Shown: positions 22,690 through 31,609, counted from the stretch's first letter. The stretch is 64,000 nucleotides of DNA from Kitagawia praeruptora (GCA_037693485.1 CM075349.1:72581001-72645000), one strand, 5' to 3'. The notes: generated by a model not told the origin, from the letters alone. Numbers and translations: made by a program.

Positions 22690-23389
22690 TCTCTTTGCGA
22701 TCTTTGGACTGTCCTCTCTTCTGTGACTTCGATCTGCTACGCCCCTGATTCTGCCCGCTATCGGACTTTCTGCCTCTACTCTCAGTACTCAACAAGGAAC
22801 CTGACGACTCTCCCGAGTTTCTCCTACGAATATCTTCTCCAAGAATCGCATCTCGAACTGCATCAAAAGTCATCTTACTGCTCCCAAATGAATTACAAAT
22901 AGCAGTGACAAATCCTGACCAACTGTCAGGTAACGAGGATACCAACAACAAGGCTTGTACTTCATCATCGAATTTAATATCCACTGATGTCAATCTTGAT
23001 AGGATAGAGTTAAATTCGTTCACATGATCAGCAACACAATTACCTTCATTCAATTTTGTGGCAAACAACAAGCGACACAAATATACCTTATTCGAAGCAG
23101 ACGGCTTCTCATACATATTTGATAACGCCTTGATCAATCCATAAGTTGTCGTTTCCTTGACGATATTGTAAGCAACGTTCTTCGCCAAAGTCAATCTGAC
23201 AACACCCAGAGCCTGCCTATCCAATAGATTCCAATCTTTGTCATCCATCTTTTCTGGCTTTTTCTTTACCAGCAGTTCGTGTAGTTTTTTCTGATACAAA
23301 TAATCTTCAATTTGTATCTTCCAAAACCCAAAATCTTTGCCATCAAATTTGTCGATCTTTACTTTCCCTTCTTTTGCCATCGCTCCCAC
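22622..23389 (-). pseudogene. Copia gag (255 codons), shifted out of frame at the zinc knuckle
   Basis: It begins MGAMAKEGKVKIDKFDGKDF, the typical Tnt1-like gag start, and continues with the UBN2-type gag core (KKLHELLVKKKP, SKVYLCRLLFATKLNEG). Near 22690 one extra T in a TTTT run shifts the frame, so the CCHC knuckle is read in the overlapping pol frame instead. In intact relatives gag and pol are one frame; here they overlap by about 68 bp in different frames. Confidence 0.85.
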
Positions 23390-23419
23390 TCGCCTGAAAA
23401 CCTAGGCTCTGATACCAGT

Positions 23420-23751
23420 TGTTGAGTATACAACAACGAAAGCAAAACCCAAAGCGAATAAACAAGAACAAGAAAATAAACGACAATCCCACAAGACAAA
23501 GATTTAACGTGGTTCGGAAATTACTACTCCACAAGCCGCACTAATTTTGTATTTTGATCTCTCACAATTGTGTTGTGTTGTTATGTTATGTTACAATTAC
23601 ATGAGTATTTATAAGAGAAGAAACTGGGTCTAAGAATTAGAGTCTAATTCTGAAATTCTAACTCTAATCCTAACTCTAATTAGAGTCCAATTCAGGATTC
23701 CTAACTCAAGTCAGAATCCAATTCCAATTCTGAAACCTGATAGACTCCACA
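23420..23751 (-). repeat. Right LTR (5' LTR of the minus-strand copia)
   Basis: Directly followed by CTTAT (23752-23756), which restores host sequence continuous with the left flank of the TRIM at 18000. Confidence 0.9.
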
Positions 23752-23756
23752 CTTAT

Positions 23757-24518
23757 TAGTAAGCAGACTTAGTAGTATACTCCTGTTTTGCTTAGTGCTG
23801 TTGATATGTATTAACAGGATTGCGAGGATGTTTGGGGGAACTTTTTTCCAGAATAAGTCAACTTATTTTAAGATAAAGTTAGAGATTCCTAACTTTCCAA
23901 CTTATTTTTGCAACTTATTGAATCTCAAACATACATTAAATATTTGTATAAAATAAAATTATCAAAATATAAAATTTTTATCCGAAAATAAGTCCATAAG
24001 TCCAAAAAAAAAAAAAAGTTGGGCCGAACGGTCTCTTCTTCTAAATCGTACTGATCTTATGTCAATAGATTAAAAGGAGTATTAACAAGATTGCATATTC
24101 TATTTAAGGAATAAGTAGGTTTCAGAGTGTTGCTGTTCTGTTTATGTTGATGGCAAGAACTATGATGTTTGAATTATATTCTTGCTATGAATATATGATG
24201 TATATCTTCGTGAACAGCTTTTTAAAATTGTTTGTGTATCATGACGGAAGAGAGACCATGATATACCATGTTTTTTATGACTGATTATAATAATAATATG
24301 ATAACAAGGCAACATATTTATGCATTTACTATTTTTGTTCTGTGTAGAAAATACTAATATATCTTTTACCAATTATTAAGATCGAAGAATGGGATGTTGT
24401 TTTCCCATGTTATCTTGCTTTATGATCTAGAAATTAGAATCAGATCTTGTTGATGACGTCGTGACTATAATATCTCATATCTCTAGGATCGTGCATTGCT
24501 GAAGATCAATAACACAAA
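23757..24518. other. 3' flank of gene B continued, no gene
   Basis: The first part matches the 3' flanks of genes A and C. The rest is AT-rich. No coding frame or element recognised. Confidence 0.5.
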
Positions 24519-24636
24519 CAATATTGCAGGTCAAAATCTGTGTTGGCAGTTTTATAATATTCCAGCATTATGCTCTGCATTCAAACTTCTGTTGTAGAGT
24601 AATTTGTTGCCTAGGGAGTATTGCCCAGTGATGTAT
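24519..24636 (-). pseudogene. Degenerate MIR399-like hairpin relic
   Basis: It aligns with the hairpins at 30352-30458 and 30806-30942, including the shared flanks GAAGATCAATAA, GTAGAGTAATTTG and CCCAGTGATG. The miR399-like arm is 24527-24548 on the minus strand, but the seed-proximal core is corrupted (TGCCAACACAG instead of TGCCAAAGGAG). The opposite arm is 24608-24628. It is a decayed copy from the duplicated unit. Confidence 0.65.
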
Positions 24637-25349
24637 CCATACAATGTTATCCCATCTACAAACAAGTCTGCAGCAGGCAATTGTTATGCTTATAGGTGAT
24701 TCCTACAAAGCCATTTGCGATAGAAATCAACTTCCAGAATTATATATCCTCTTACATGCTATCTATTACTGCTAATTGGTCTTGATTTTTTTACTGATTG
24801 ATCGCGAAATCTAGTACAACATTCTTATATGTCTCCTATACTTAGCAGCAACTTTCTGAAATCTCTTATTGGTTATTGCTGTAAACTATCACGAACTATT
24901 TGATTCACCATGTTATCAAGCTATATGGCAGAGTTGGTTTCCTCATCATTATGACTACCATTATGCTGGCTCCAAATTAAAAAATAGTAGCTAGGAGCAA
25001 CCAAATTACATGCTTTCTGGTGGAGCAAATGTTGGTTGGTTTTTTTACCTGTTTCTTGGTGTTGATGAGTTAAATGTGATTTTTCATGTTTGATTTTTGA
25101 ATCTTAACTTGTTTCTCTGATAAGCGTATATTAAGTGACGCTGAAGTTAACATTAAGTGAGTTCATGTGGAAATTCCAGTCTCGACATTGATATTTTGTT
25201 TTCCAAATCCTTATTTAACTTTGTTTGCGGATTATATGTTCGTATATATCCATCTCTCTTCTTCTCTGATAATACTCTTGAGAACTTTCACAGTAAGAAA
25301 GATTGGAGAACCTGTTTGATTGCAAATAAATTTAATCGCAGTTAATTGT
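24637..25349. other. Decayed DNA, partly similar to the intron of gene D
   Basis: Around 25039-25130 the phrases cttgtttcttggtgttgatg and catgtttgatttttgaat resemble the gene D intron near 3820-3890. No gene can be called. Confidence 0.4.
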
Positions 25350-25660
25350 TCTTCCCACAGACTAAAGGTGTTCAGTTCTTTTATTGCCTTAATGTTTCTT
25401 GGACTTGCAGGATTTAGCATAACTTTTGAAGCGTGATACCATTCGCCAGCAATTTTATTCTACGTGTCGCTGTGAATTATGTTCCAATTTTACCCTGCGT
25501 GTTGCTCTGAATTGTGTTCGAGATTGCTGACCTATTTCCTGAATAATATCTTTTGGAGGATATGCATTTCTTACTATGTGTAGTTAATGTGCTAGAAGAA
25601 TTCTGAAGTTGGTTGAAAAGCTTAATGTGAATTAGGAAGAGTTGACAGTGGCTGATAAGT
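25350..25660 (+). pseudogene. Relic of a type-II gene (exon 2) in unit 2
   Basis: The stretch ccacagactaaaggtgttcag...gccttaatgtttcttggacttgcaggatttagcat matches gene D exon 2 at about 4577-4633, where it codes for QRLNSLMALMLLGLTGYSI. Weaker similarity continues through ctgacctatttcctgaataatatc (D: ctgattccggaatactatc) to about 25660. Stops and indels destroy the frame. Confidence 0.7.
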
Positions 25661-26410
25661 CATCTTTTTTCTTAAAATGAGACTGGCGAGCATCTCACTA
25701 GCTCTGTCATTCTGTCAGCACGTTCCACATCCTGATATCGACGAGATTTTATATTATATGCGGTAGTACGAAGCTGCTTTTGGAGATAATCATATCAAAA
25801 GGGGGTTGCTGCATATCAGCATGTAACAATGGATTCTATAAATAGCTTAGTGCCACCTAATTTGAAGCCTATACCAGCTTCTGCAGAAGGTAGATTAGAG
25901 CATCCCCATTGCCAGTGGGGCAAATTGGTGTGCATCGATGCACTCATAGTGAACTTGAACAAATTTAATTGGAAAACTCATGTTTCGACATGTGAACTTA
26001 CCTCTCATTTAAAATCTGGCACATCAACAAAATATCGCCAAAGTTATATACATCCACTATGCATGTTTTAAAAGGCCAGACACTAACAAAATGTTAAATG
26101 CACTAATGAAATTTTCAGGTGGAGCCTAGGTGGCAATCTATATGACAAATCAGCTGAAAGATCAATTGGCATTGCTAGAGCTTCATTCAGTCTTGTTCAT
26201 CTCCCAGATTAATCTGCATCGTCACAAACATTCCATCGTCCAATACAATCTGTCCCAGGGGCTAGGACATGGAACTAGATGTTTCTAATGGAAGTGTTCA
26301 AGTGCTATGACTTCTAATCAACTGCCAAAAATTGCTCAGAAGTCAAGTGATAGACTCAAGTAGTGCATCAGTTTTATAGATCTTGATTTTTTTTGAAGTT
26401 TTGATGTGTT
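25661..26410. other. No gene; possible MITE relic
   Basis: At about 25894 the phrase TTAGAGCATCCCCATTGCC, and at about 26167-26185 ATTGGCATTGCTAGAGC, could be the inverted ends of a degraded hAT- or PIF-like MITE. I could not define a TSD. An 80-codon frame at 25829-26071 has no recognisable motif. Confidence 0.3.
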
Positions 26411-26411
26411 G

Positions 26412-26448
26412 TTGGGGTTGGGGTTGGGGTTGGGGTTGGGGTTGGGCC
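26412..26448. repeat. (TTGGGG)n short tandem repeat
   Basis: About five to six GGGGTT units followed by a variant GGGCCGGGTTGGGGGG. Four or more G-runs in close succession could form a G-quadruplex on the plus strand. Confidence 0.9.
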
Positions 26449-26480
26449 GGGTTGGGGGGAGGGGGTGCTTTGGCGTTAAG

Positions 26481-26630
26481 TAAAATTTAGAATGTGGCAT
26501 GCGGCATGCATTATATAGATCGTCACCTGCAATCCACACGAAACTTCGGCTCGACTTTTGGTAAAATTTAGAATGTGGCATGCGACATGCGTTGAATCGA
26601 TTGTCACCTGCACTTCACACGAAGCTTCCA
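26481..26630. repeat. ~80-bp direct repeat, two copies
   Basis: TAAAATTTAGAATGTGGCAT...CACCTGCA...CCACACGAA recurs at 26481 and 26562 with scattered changes. Part of a repeat-rich stretch of unknown origin running to about 27650. Confidence 0.7.
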
Positions 26631-26866
26631 TTTATGCACTTAACATTTATGTCGGTATAGGGCCCTTCCATTTATATGCTTAACATTTCTGTTAATATAT
26701 AGCGTGTTAAAACAAGCAGAGTACTAGAGTAGAGTTCATATACATATTTACGCGAAATTTAGTTAATGGGAGGGGTTGATAGGGGTTTGGTGAAATTTAA
26801 ACATACGCCCTGGACGAAGTGTTCATTAATACATTTAACGTTTCTATTATGGCGTATTAATTAACA

Positions 26867-27333
26867 CTAGATGATAACCCGTGCGAAGCACGGGCATATA
26901 TTGAACACGAGTCGATATTAAAAAATTAATATTAATACACTATTTAATTATGTAGTTATAAAGAATCGAATCTGAGATAAAGTTAAAAAAATTAAAGTAA
27001 ATAAATCTTTATAATTATGTCAGGAATTGAACCCCTTATAGGAAATCGAACACGCGATGAAATTAAAGAAATTAAATAAAAAATCTTGTATAATTATGTA
27101 GTTTGAAAGAATGGAACCCCGAGTTAAGTGATAATCGTCAAATCCCTTAATCGAACCCCTTATATGAAATCGAACATGGGGTGAAATTAAATTAAATAAT
27201 AAATCTTGTATAATTATGTAGTTGGAAGGGATCGAACCCCGAGTTAAGTGATAACCAAATTTGGTACTTTTGGTACTTTGGTACTATTGTGTACCATTAA
27301 AACATAGTTTTGCACATTAATATAGAGTATAGA
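26867..27333 (-). mobile_element. Non-autonomous Helitron, 467 bp, minus orientation
   Basis: Near-exact reverse complement of 9803-10269. On the minus strand it starts TCTATACTCTATATTAATG and ends with the CCCGTGCTTCGCACGGG hairpin and CATCTAG. The flanking bases (A at 26866 and T at 27334 on plus) fit insertion between A and T. It interrupts the local repeat unit described at 27334. Confidence 0.9.
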
Positions 27334-27741
27334 TGTATATCTATATACAATGTATTAAACCAAGCCGAGTGGAATTTATGTACATAATTATGCGATATTA
27401 AGTTAATGGGCTGGGAATGATTTGGGGTTTGGTGGAATTTAAAATGTCGCACTTGTTGCATAGATTGCCATCTACGCTCCACGAACCTTACATTAATGCA
27501 TCTAACATTTCTATCCGTAAACAGCTTATTAAAAGATTACATTAATGCATCTAACGTTTCTATCCGTAAACGGCTTATTAACTGCGTCTGCGGATATATG
27601 CCTATATGTTGTATTAAAACAAACACAGGAGTCTATATACATGATTGTTGGATATGCAAACGTTCACCTTCATAGTGATTACATAACAGTTCACTAATTT
27701 TTGACACCGTATTTATTTTTATGGTTGAGAGAATATATTAT
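27334..27741. repeat. Repeat-rich DNA related to 26640-26866
   Basis: Phrases such as AGTTAATGGG...GGGTTTGGTG(A/G)AATTTAAA and CATCTAACATTTCTATCCGTAAAC occur repeatedly on both sides of the Helitron. The last is present twice (about 27491 and 27545). I recognise no element termini. Confidence 0.5.
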
Positions 27742-27748
27742 TTAATTA

Positions 27749-27954
27749 AGAGAAAAAGGATCCTGAGATTGATCTCAGAGAACTTTTCCTGAGATATTTA
27801 AAAATATACTTTAAATCTGATTGGGCCCGCAGGGCTAATTAAAAAATAACTGATTTTACAAAAATGCCCCTCCCATAAAAATCCTAATTTGCATATAAAA
27901 TTACATGTATTTCAGGGAATTTACCTGAGATACATCTCAGGCTCCCTAATCTCT
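27749..27954. mobile_element. Short MITE (~206 bp) upstream of gene C
   Basis: Termini AGAGAAAAAGGATCCTGAGA and (reverse complement of right end) AGAGATTAGGGAGCCTGAGA. Both arms contain the small palindromes CTGAGATTGATCTCAG and CTGAGATACATCTCAG. Flanked by TTAATTA at 27742-27748 and 27955-27961. Superfamily uncertain. Confidence 0.7.
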
Positions 27955-28116
27955 TTAATTAAATCATCATCTAAGTTCTTCAAAAACTATTATATAGTAT
28001 TATATTTTGGTAGAAATTTGAAACTGAAAGAAAATAACAAAACAGAAAGTCTGTCACCTAAAATTGAGCGCTTTATAGCCAGGTCAGAGAGCAGAGTATG
28101 TTCAGAGTAAGGTGAA

Positions 28117-28182
28117 AACTGGCCTGTGTATATATCTATTTCCAGACGTTTTACTTTATACACAAGAAGGTGATATACAAGG
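28117..28182 (+). promoter_or_regulatory. Putative core promoter and 5' UTR of gene C
   Basis: CTGGCCTGTGTATATATC resembles the promoter block of gene A, with a TATA-like TATATAT around 28129-28135, about 50 bp before the ATG at 28183. Confidence 0.5.
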
Positions 28183-28266
28183 ATGGTACTCTCAGCTACA
28201 ACTCCTCGTCTTAATCTTCAACCTTCCAACATGGTATATTCTCTCTCTCTCTCAGTCTCCCTCCCC

Positions 28267-28303
<37 letters not shown>

Positions 28304-29498
28304 ATAAATAATTGCAACTCTTTGAGTATGTAAATTACACTTCTTGATGAAGTTCTCTAATAATTGTTACCACTATCTCATTGTCACTTCTTTTTATTTA
28401 GTTTTATTAATAGGACTAATGGTATAATATGTAGTATATAGAACAAAATTTAAATCTCTTTGTGTTCAAAAATAATTTGTTGAATTATATGCTCCTATCT
28501 TTATGTTCGTTAACTTCTCTTCGTATAGATATTGTGCAGCAACACTTAGTCAAGTGGATATCTTTACTCTGGGTAACAAGAGCTCTAGGAAAAAAATTGA
28601 GTGCAACAATTTCAATAATATGTGGTGATTGATAGTTTACGGTAGAAATCTTATTTGTATAGAGAGAGTAACAAAATTCCATTTTAGTAGATATGAGTTT
28701 TCTTGTTGATTGATTAACTTACGGATTTTATAAGTTCTTATCTATCTGCTATAATTTAAGCTCATATGTCTACTTAATTATAAGTACAGAGATCATGAAA
28801 CTGTTTGCTGTCTTCTCATTATTGGTGGTCGTATATATTTCATTCATTTACTGAGTTTTTTGCTAATGTTTCAATTGAACATGTAGGACATGCGTTATAT
28901 GATACCATTGATAAACTTGGACGGCTATATGAATATGATAGAGAGTAAGGCTACTGTGGTTTATGATCTAAATGTGGTCTGTACGCTTCTCAACTATGCC
29001 GCCCAAAATATTATCCTCATACTGAAGGTTCGAAGTTCAATCCAAGACTATCCTTGCTATCTAGACTGGATCACTTTTGCTGCAGCCATGATTGCAAGCA
29101 TTGGAACCGTTTCCTCGCTCATTAAGAATAAGAATACGCCACCACACAAGGGACGGTGGTTCAACGTTTTTGTTTCAGTTCTGCTGGTTGCATCTACAGG
29201 ACGCGCACTAGCTGTTCATAGTGATCCAAAAAAATGGGCCAGTGTAATTTCAAATCTGTTGCTATTCGTAACTAAGTTTAATTCGAGCTATAAGGAGAGA
29301 TATTACCTATTGGGTGAGAGGAAAGTGCCAATTGCAGGATTTTGCATAGAGGATGGTGTGATTATTGCTGTGGCTGTAAGTGCAGATGATGCACACCTAG
29401 TCCATGACCTATATCAAAGTGGCCGGAATTTGACTCTTTTGGTGTCCTGTAAAGATGGGGTAGAGACTGATTTAAACATGAGGGAAGAGTTAGCCTAG
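28183..29498 (+). CDS. Type-I small membrane protein gene C (2 exons, 220 aa)
   Basis: Exon 1 is 28183-28233 (17 codons, MVLSATTPRLNLQPSNM) and ends at the donor GTATAT. Exon 2 is 28887-29498, after the acceptor CATGTAG, to the TAG at 29496-29498. The exons join in phase. This is the only type-I copy with an intact frame through both exons. Three hydrophobic stretches (around LNVVCTLLNYAAQNIILIL, WITFAAAMIASIGTVSSLI, FNVFVSVLLVASTG) suggest a membrane protein. PPHKGRWFN lies before the third. The C-terminus carries VPIAGFCIEDGV and SADDAHLVHDLYQSGRNL. A second in-frame ATG at 28890 could also serve as start. I do not recognise the family. Confidence 0.75.
28244..28300. repeat. (CT)n microsatellite in intron 1 of gene C
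   Basis: An interrupted CT tract follows within about 10 bp of the splice donor, as in genes A and B. Confidence 0.9.
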
Positions 29499-30204
29499 CT
29501 CCTCAAGTTTTCATGGGTATTAGTCCCTGGCTCGTGTTCATTTTGCTATAGAGCGCTCCAACATTTTACCTTTCAAGCAGTAGCGAATTGTGGTTCGAAT
29601 TTAGCATATATTATTATAATCATGTGCTCTCAATTACATTAATGTTTCAATAATAGGCAAACTTACTATTCTACTACCTGCTTCGGTTTAGTGGTTTAGT
29701 ACTTTGCTCTTAATGTATTTTGCAAAGGTGTCTTCTACTGTAAATCTTATGCTTATGGAAAGGTCACTTTTCCTGCTAGATTATGTATGAAAGAATTCTT
29801 CTCTTTTATAGTCGACTTGTCAGGTATTGACCTATGTTTACAAAGTAAAGCTTACAATATGTCAATATGGAAGTTATGTTTTGTGATAAACCTTTTGCCA
29901 AAATCCTGAAAGGAACCCATCTTTGCATCCATAACAAACAACGAAAACAAACACTTAAGAGCAAAATGCTTATTCAAAATTTAGATAAGAAGCAGAGAAT
30001 TTCCTTCTTCCCAAAAAGTTCCAGAACTAAATGGTAGTGCGCACAAAACAGAAAATACTACGTGCGTTCTGTTTCTTGATAAGATCATCAAATCTATAAT
30101 AAGAATTAATACAGAAATAAATGAATCAGTAAAAAATATAAATGAAAAGGAGGTTGGGGGATCAGGAACTTCAGGCTATGGACAACCGTTGACCTGAAAT
30201 ATAA
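29499..30204. other. 3' flank of gene C, no gene
   Basis: It matches the downstream flanks of genes A and B for about 250 bp, then holds unique AT-rich DNA up to the MIR399 cluster, which faces gene C from the opposite strand. Confidence 0.5.
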
Positions 30205-30292
30205 AATGACTACAGGGAAATTCTGCTTTGGCATAGACGAACTATGTGTGAGCATTGTCGCCTTGCCAAAGGGGAAGAACACTGTAATATAT
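30205..30292 (-). ncRNA. MIR399: MIR399-like hairpin 1a (diverged)
   Basis: Read on the minus strand, the 3' arm (complement of 30213-30233) is miR399-like but carries changes in the core (AAAGCAGAATTTCCC instead of AAAGGAGAATTGCCC). The 5' arm is the complement of 30264-30284. Arm pairing has about six mismatches in 21, worse than hairpin 2a. Loop about 30 nt. Probably a weakened or non-functional duplicate of 2a. Confidence 0.55.
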
Positions 30293-30351
30293 CGTATATC
30301 TGTCATCATACATATGCTGGAGATCAATAATAACGATATCTGATGATCGAA

Positions 30352-30458
30352 CAATATTTCAGGGTAAATCTCCTTTGGTATTCTAGCATCACACTATGTA
30401 ACCATACTTTTGTGCAAGAGTAATTTGCTGCCAAAGGAGCATTTCCCAGTGATGCATC
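30352..30458 (-). ncRNA. MIR399: MIR399-like hairpin 1b (diverged)
   Basis: On the minus strand the 3' arm (complement of 30360-30380) reads TACCAAAGGAGATTTACCC, two changes from the miR399 consensus. The 5' arm is the complement of 30429-30449, with about five mismatches. It lies about 60 bp downstream of a TATAAATAG and 100 bp downstream of a P1BS box on the minus strand. Confidence 0.55.
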
Positions 30459-30518
30459 CGTTAGTTAATCCATATAATGTTTTCCGTGTTGTGGTGAGAC
30501 TCTTTCTGCTATCATAAT

Positions 30519-30564
30519 CTATTTATAGAAGCTACATTTGTGCTAATTGCCTTGTGGGATATTC
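30519..30564 (-). promoter_or_regulatory. TATA box and P1BS element of MIR399 unit 1
   Basis: The minus-strand TATAAATAG is the complement of 30519-30527. The sequence GGATATTC at 30557-30564 fits the PHR1 binding site GNATATNC. The order P1BS-TATA-hairpins is the arrangement known from phosphate-starvation-induced MIR399 genes. Confidence 0.6.
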
Positions 30565-30686
30565 CAGGGACAACTCTTTCTTGTTAAAAATTACTATAAA
30601 TCACTAAAAATTATAAATGAATAGGAGGTGGGGGTTAAGGAAGTTTACGTTAAGGATAATTGTTAACAACTTAACATGACATATGA

Positions 30687-30774
30687 AATGACTACAGGGC
30701 AATTCTCCTTTGGCATAGATGAACTATGCGTGAGCATGGTCACCTTGCCAAAGGGAAAAAACACTGTAATATCC
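30687..30774 (-). ncRNA. MIR399: MIR399 hairpin 2a
   Basis: On the minus strand the 3' arm (complement of 30695-30715) contains TGCCAAAGGAGAATTGCCC, identical to the miR399 core I know from several dicots. The 5' arm is the complement of 30746-30766. I count 15 Watson-Crick and 2 G-U pairs in 21, with 4 mismatches, and a loop of about 30 nt, which meets usual plant criteria. miR399 directs cleavage of PHO2/UBC24 transcripts under phosphate starvation. Strand choice rests on the mature arm being 3' and on the minus-strand promoter. Confidence 0.8.
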
Positions 30775-30805
30775 CGTATATCAATAATAAAGATATGTGT
30801 GTGAT

Positions 30806-30942
30806 CGATATTGCAGGGCAAATCTCCTTTGGCAGTATAAACTAATCTCCTTTGGCAGTATAAACTTGTATCATCATGCTACGTAACCGCACTTTTGTGG
30901 TAGAGTAATTTGCTGCCAAGGGAGAATTGCCCAGTAATACAT
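30806..30942 (-). ncRNA. MIR399: MIR399 hairpin 2b
   Basis: On the minus strand the 3' arm (complement of 30814-30834) contains TGCCAAAGGAGATTTGCCC, a known miR399 variant. The 5' arm (complement of 30914-30934) pairs with only three mismatches. The loop of about 79 nt includes a tandem copy of the last 23 nt of the arm region (30821-30843 and 30844-30866), which gives a second partial miR399-like stretch. Folding on the plus strand is also possible, but the promoter signals are on minus. Confidence 0.8.
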
Positions 30943-30991
30943 CCATATAATGTTTCAATTGTTGTGGGTAAAATGTTTCTGCTATTATAAT

Positions 30992-31076
30992 CTATTTATA
31001 GAAGCACTGCTACATTTGTCCTCATTGCCCTACTGGATGTTCCACGGAACTTAGCAAAAAAGAAATTAGGATATTC
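30992..31076 (-). promoter_or_regulatory. TATA box and P1BS element of MIR399 unit 2
   Basis: The minus-strand TATAAATAG is the complement of 30992-31000. A perfect GNATATNC site, GGATATTC, lies at 31069-31076. The position homologous to the P1BS of unit 1 has decayed here to GGATGTTC (about 31035-31042). Predicted to drive hairpins 2b and 2a. Confidence 0.6.
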
Positions 31077-31185
31077 TACGAGCATCTTAGTTTTGTTAAA
31101 TATTCCAGGGACATCTTATGAAAATTGAGATTGTGGTGTTAAGACGCAATCCATCTAGGTTTAGTTACAGTCTACTTGAACAGAA

Positions 31186-31317
31186 ATGGAAACTGTTAAC
31201 TTGAAGTCACATTATGAACAATGGAGCAGAGTTGCCTCCATTGGTACAGAGTGCGAAGAACATGAATACTTGGAGAAGATTGTTTTTGTAACTTACCATA
31301 AACACCCCATATATTGC
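31186..31317 (+). other. Open frame that joins a type-II gene relic across a copia insertion
   Basis: A 44-codon frame (starts METVNLKSHYEQWSRV) runs directly into the left TSD of the copia element. After removal of the element and one TSD copy it continues in frame at 36495 into sequence homologous to the C-terminal part of gene D. The first 44 codons do not resemble gene D and I do not recognise them. It may be a real exon, a chimera or chance. Confidence 0.4.
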
Positions 31318-31609
31318 TGTTATAACGGAAGCAAGAAAGATGATAAACGTAAGGAGAAAATATATGCAGAAGAAAAACTAGTTTATATTGATCTGATCTT
31401 GAGGATAAACAGATTACATAATTTCAGATTTTCAGATTAATCAGATGATTTACAATCCTTAGATGCATATCTATTTATAGACAAAATATAAAGGGTTAGG
31501 TATGGTAGGTGGGTTAGGTGTGGTAGGTGGTACCGCCGGCGGAACAGTAGCCGCCGTCGGCGGCCGCCGCAGTCAAATCCGGCGGTTACATATTCAAGAC
31601 ATTTCCACA
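31318..31609 (-). repeat. Left LTR (3' LTR) of the Tnt1-like copia
   Basis: About 292 bp. Matches the right LTR closely up to about 31545, after which a GC-rich segment (GCCGCCGTCGGCGGCCGC) replaces the fold-back sequence found in the right LTR. Confidence 0.85.

Larger units (their letters stand above)
19046..23751 (-). mobile_element. Ty1/copia (Tnt1/Tork-like) retrotransposon, minus strand, full structure
   Basis: LTRs of 332 bp are at 19046-19377 and 23420-23751, starting TGTTGAGTATAC and ending GACTCCACA on the plus strand. The PBS complement (GGCTCTGATACCA) lies directly left of the right LTR, and a PPT (AGTGGGAGATTGTTGGGAT on minus) lies next to the left one. The right flank is CTTAT (23752-23756), but the matching CTTAT is not next to the left LTR: it lies 1 kb away, before the TRIM array. 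LTRs differ at about six positions by eye. Coding region: gag and one long pol frame. Confidence 0.9.

Noticed and set aside
25829..26071. 80-codon plus-strand frame
   Set aside because: Overlaps a probable MITE end (GAGCATCCCCATTGCC) and has no recognisable protein feature.
26412..26448. Interstitial telomere
   Set aside because: The unit is TTGGGG, not the plant TTTAGGG, and the tract is short.
30205..30942. MIR399 hairpins read on the plus strand
   Set aside because: The hairpins are near-palindromic, but the consensus mature sequence is on the 3' arm only on the minus strand, and P1BS/TATA order fits minus-strand transcription.
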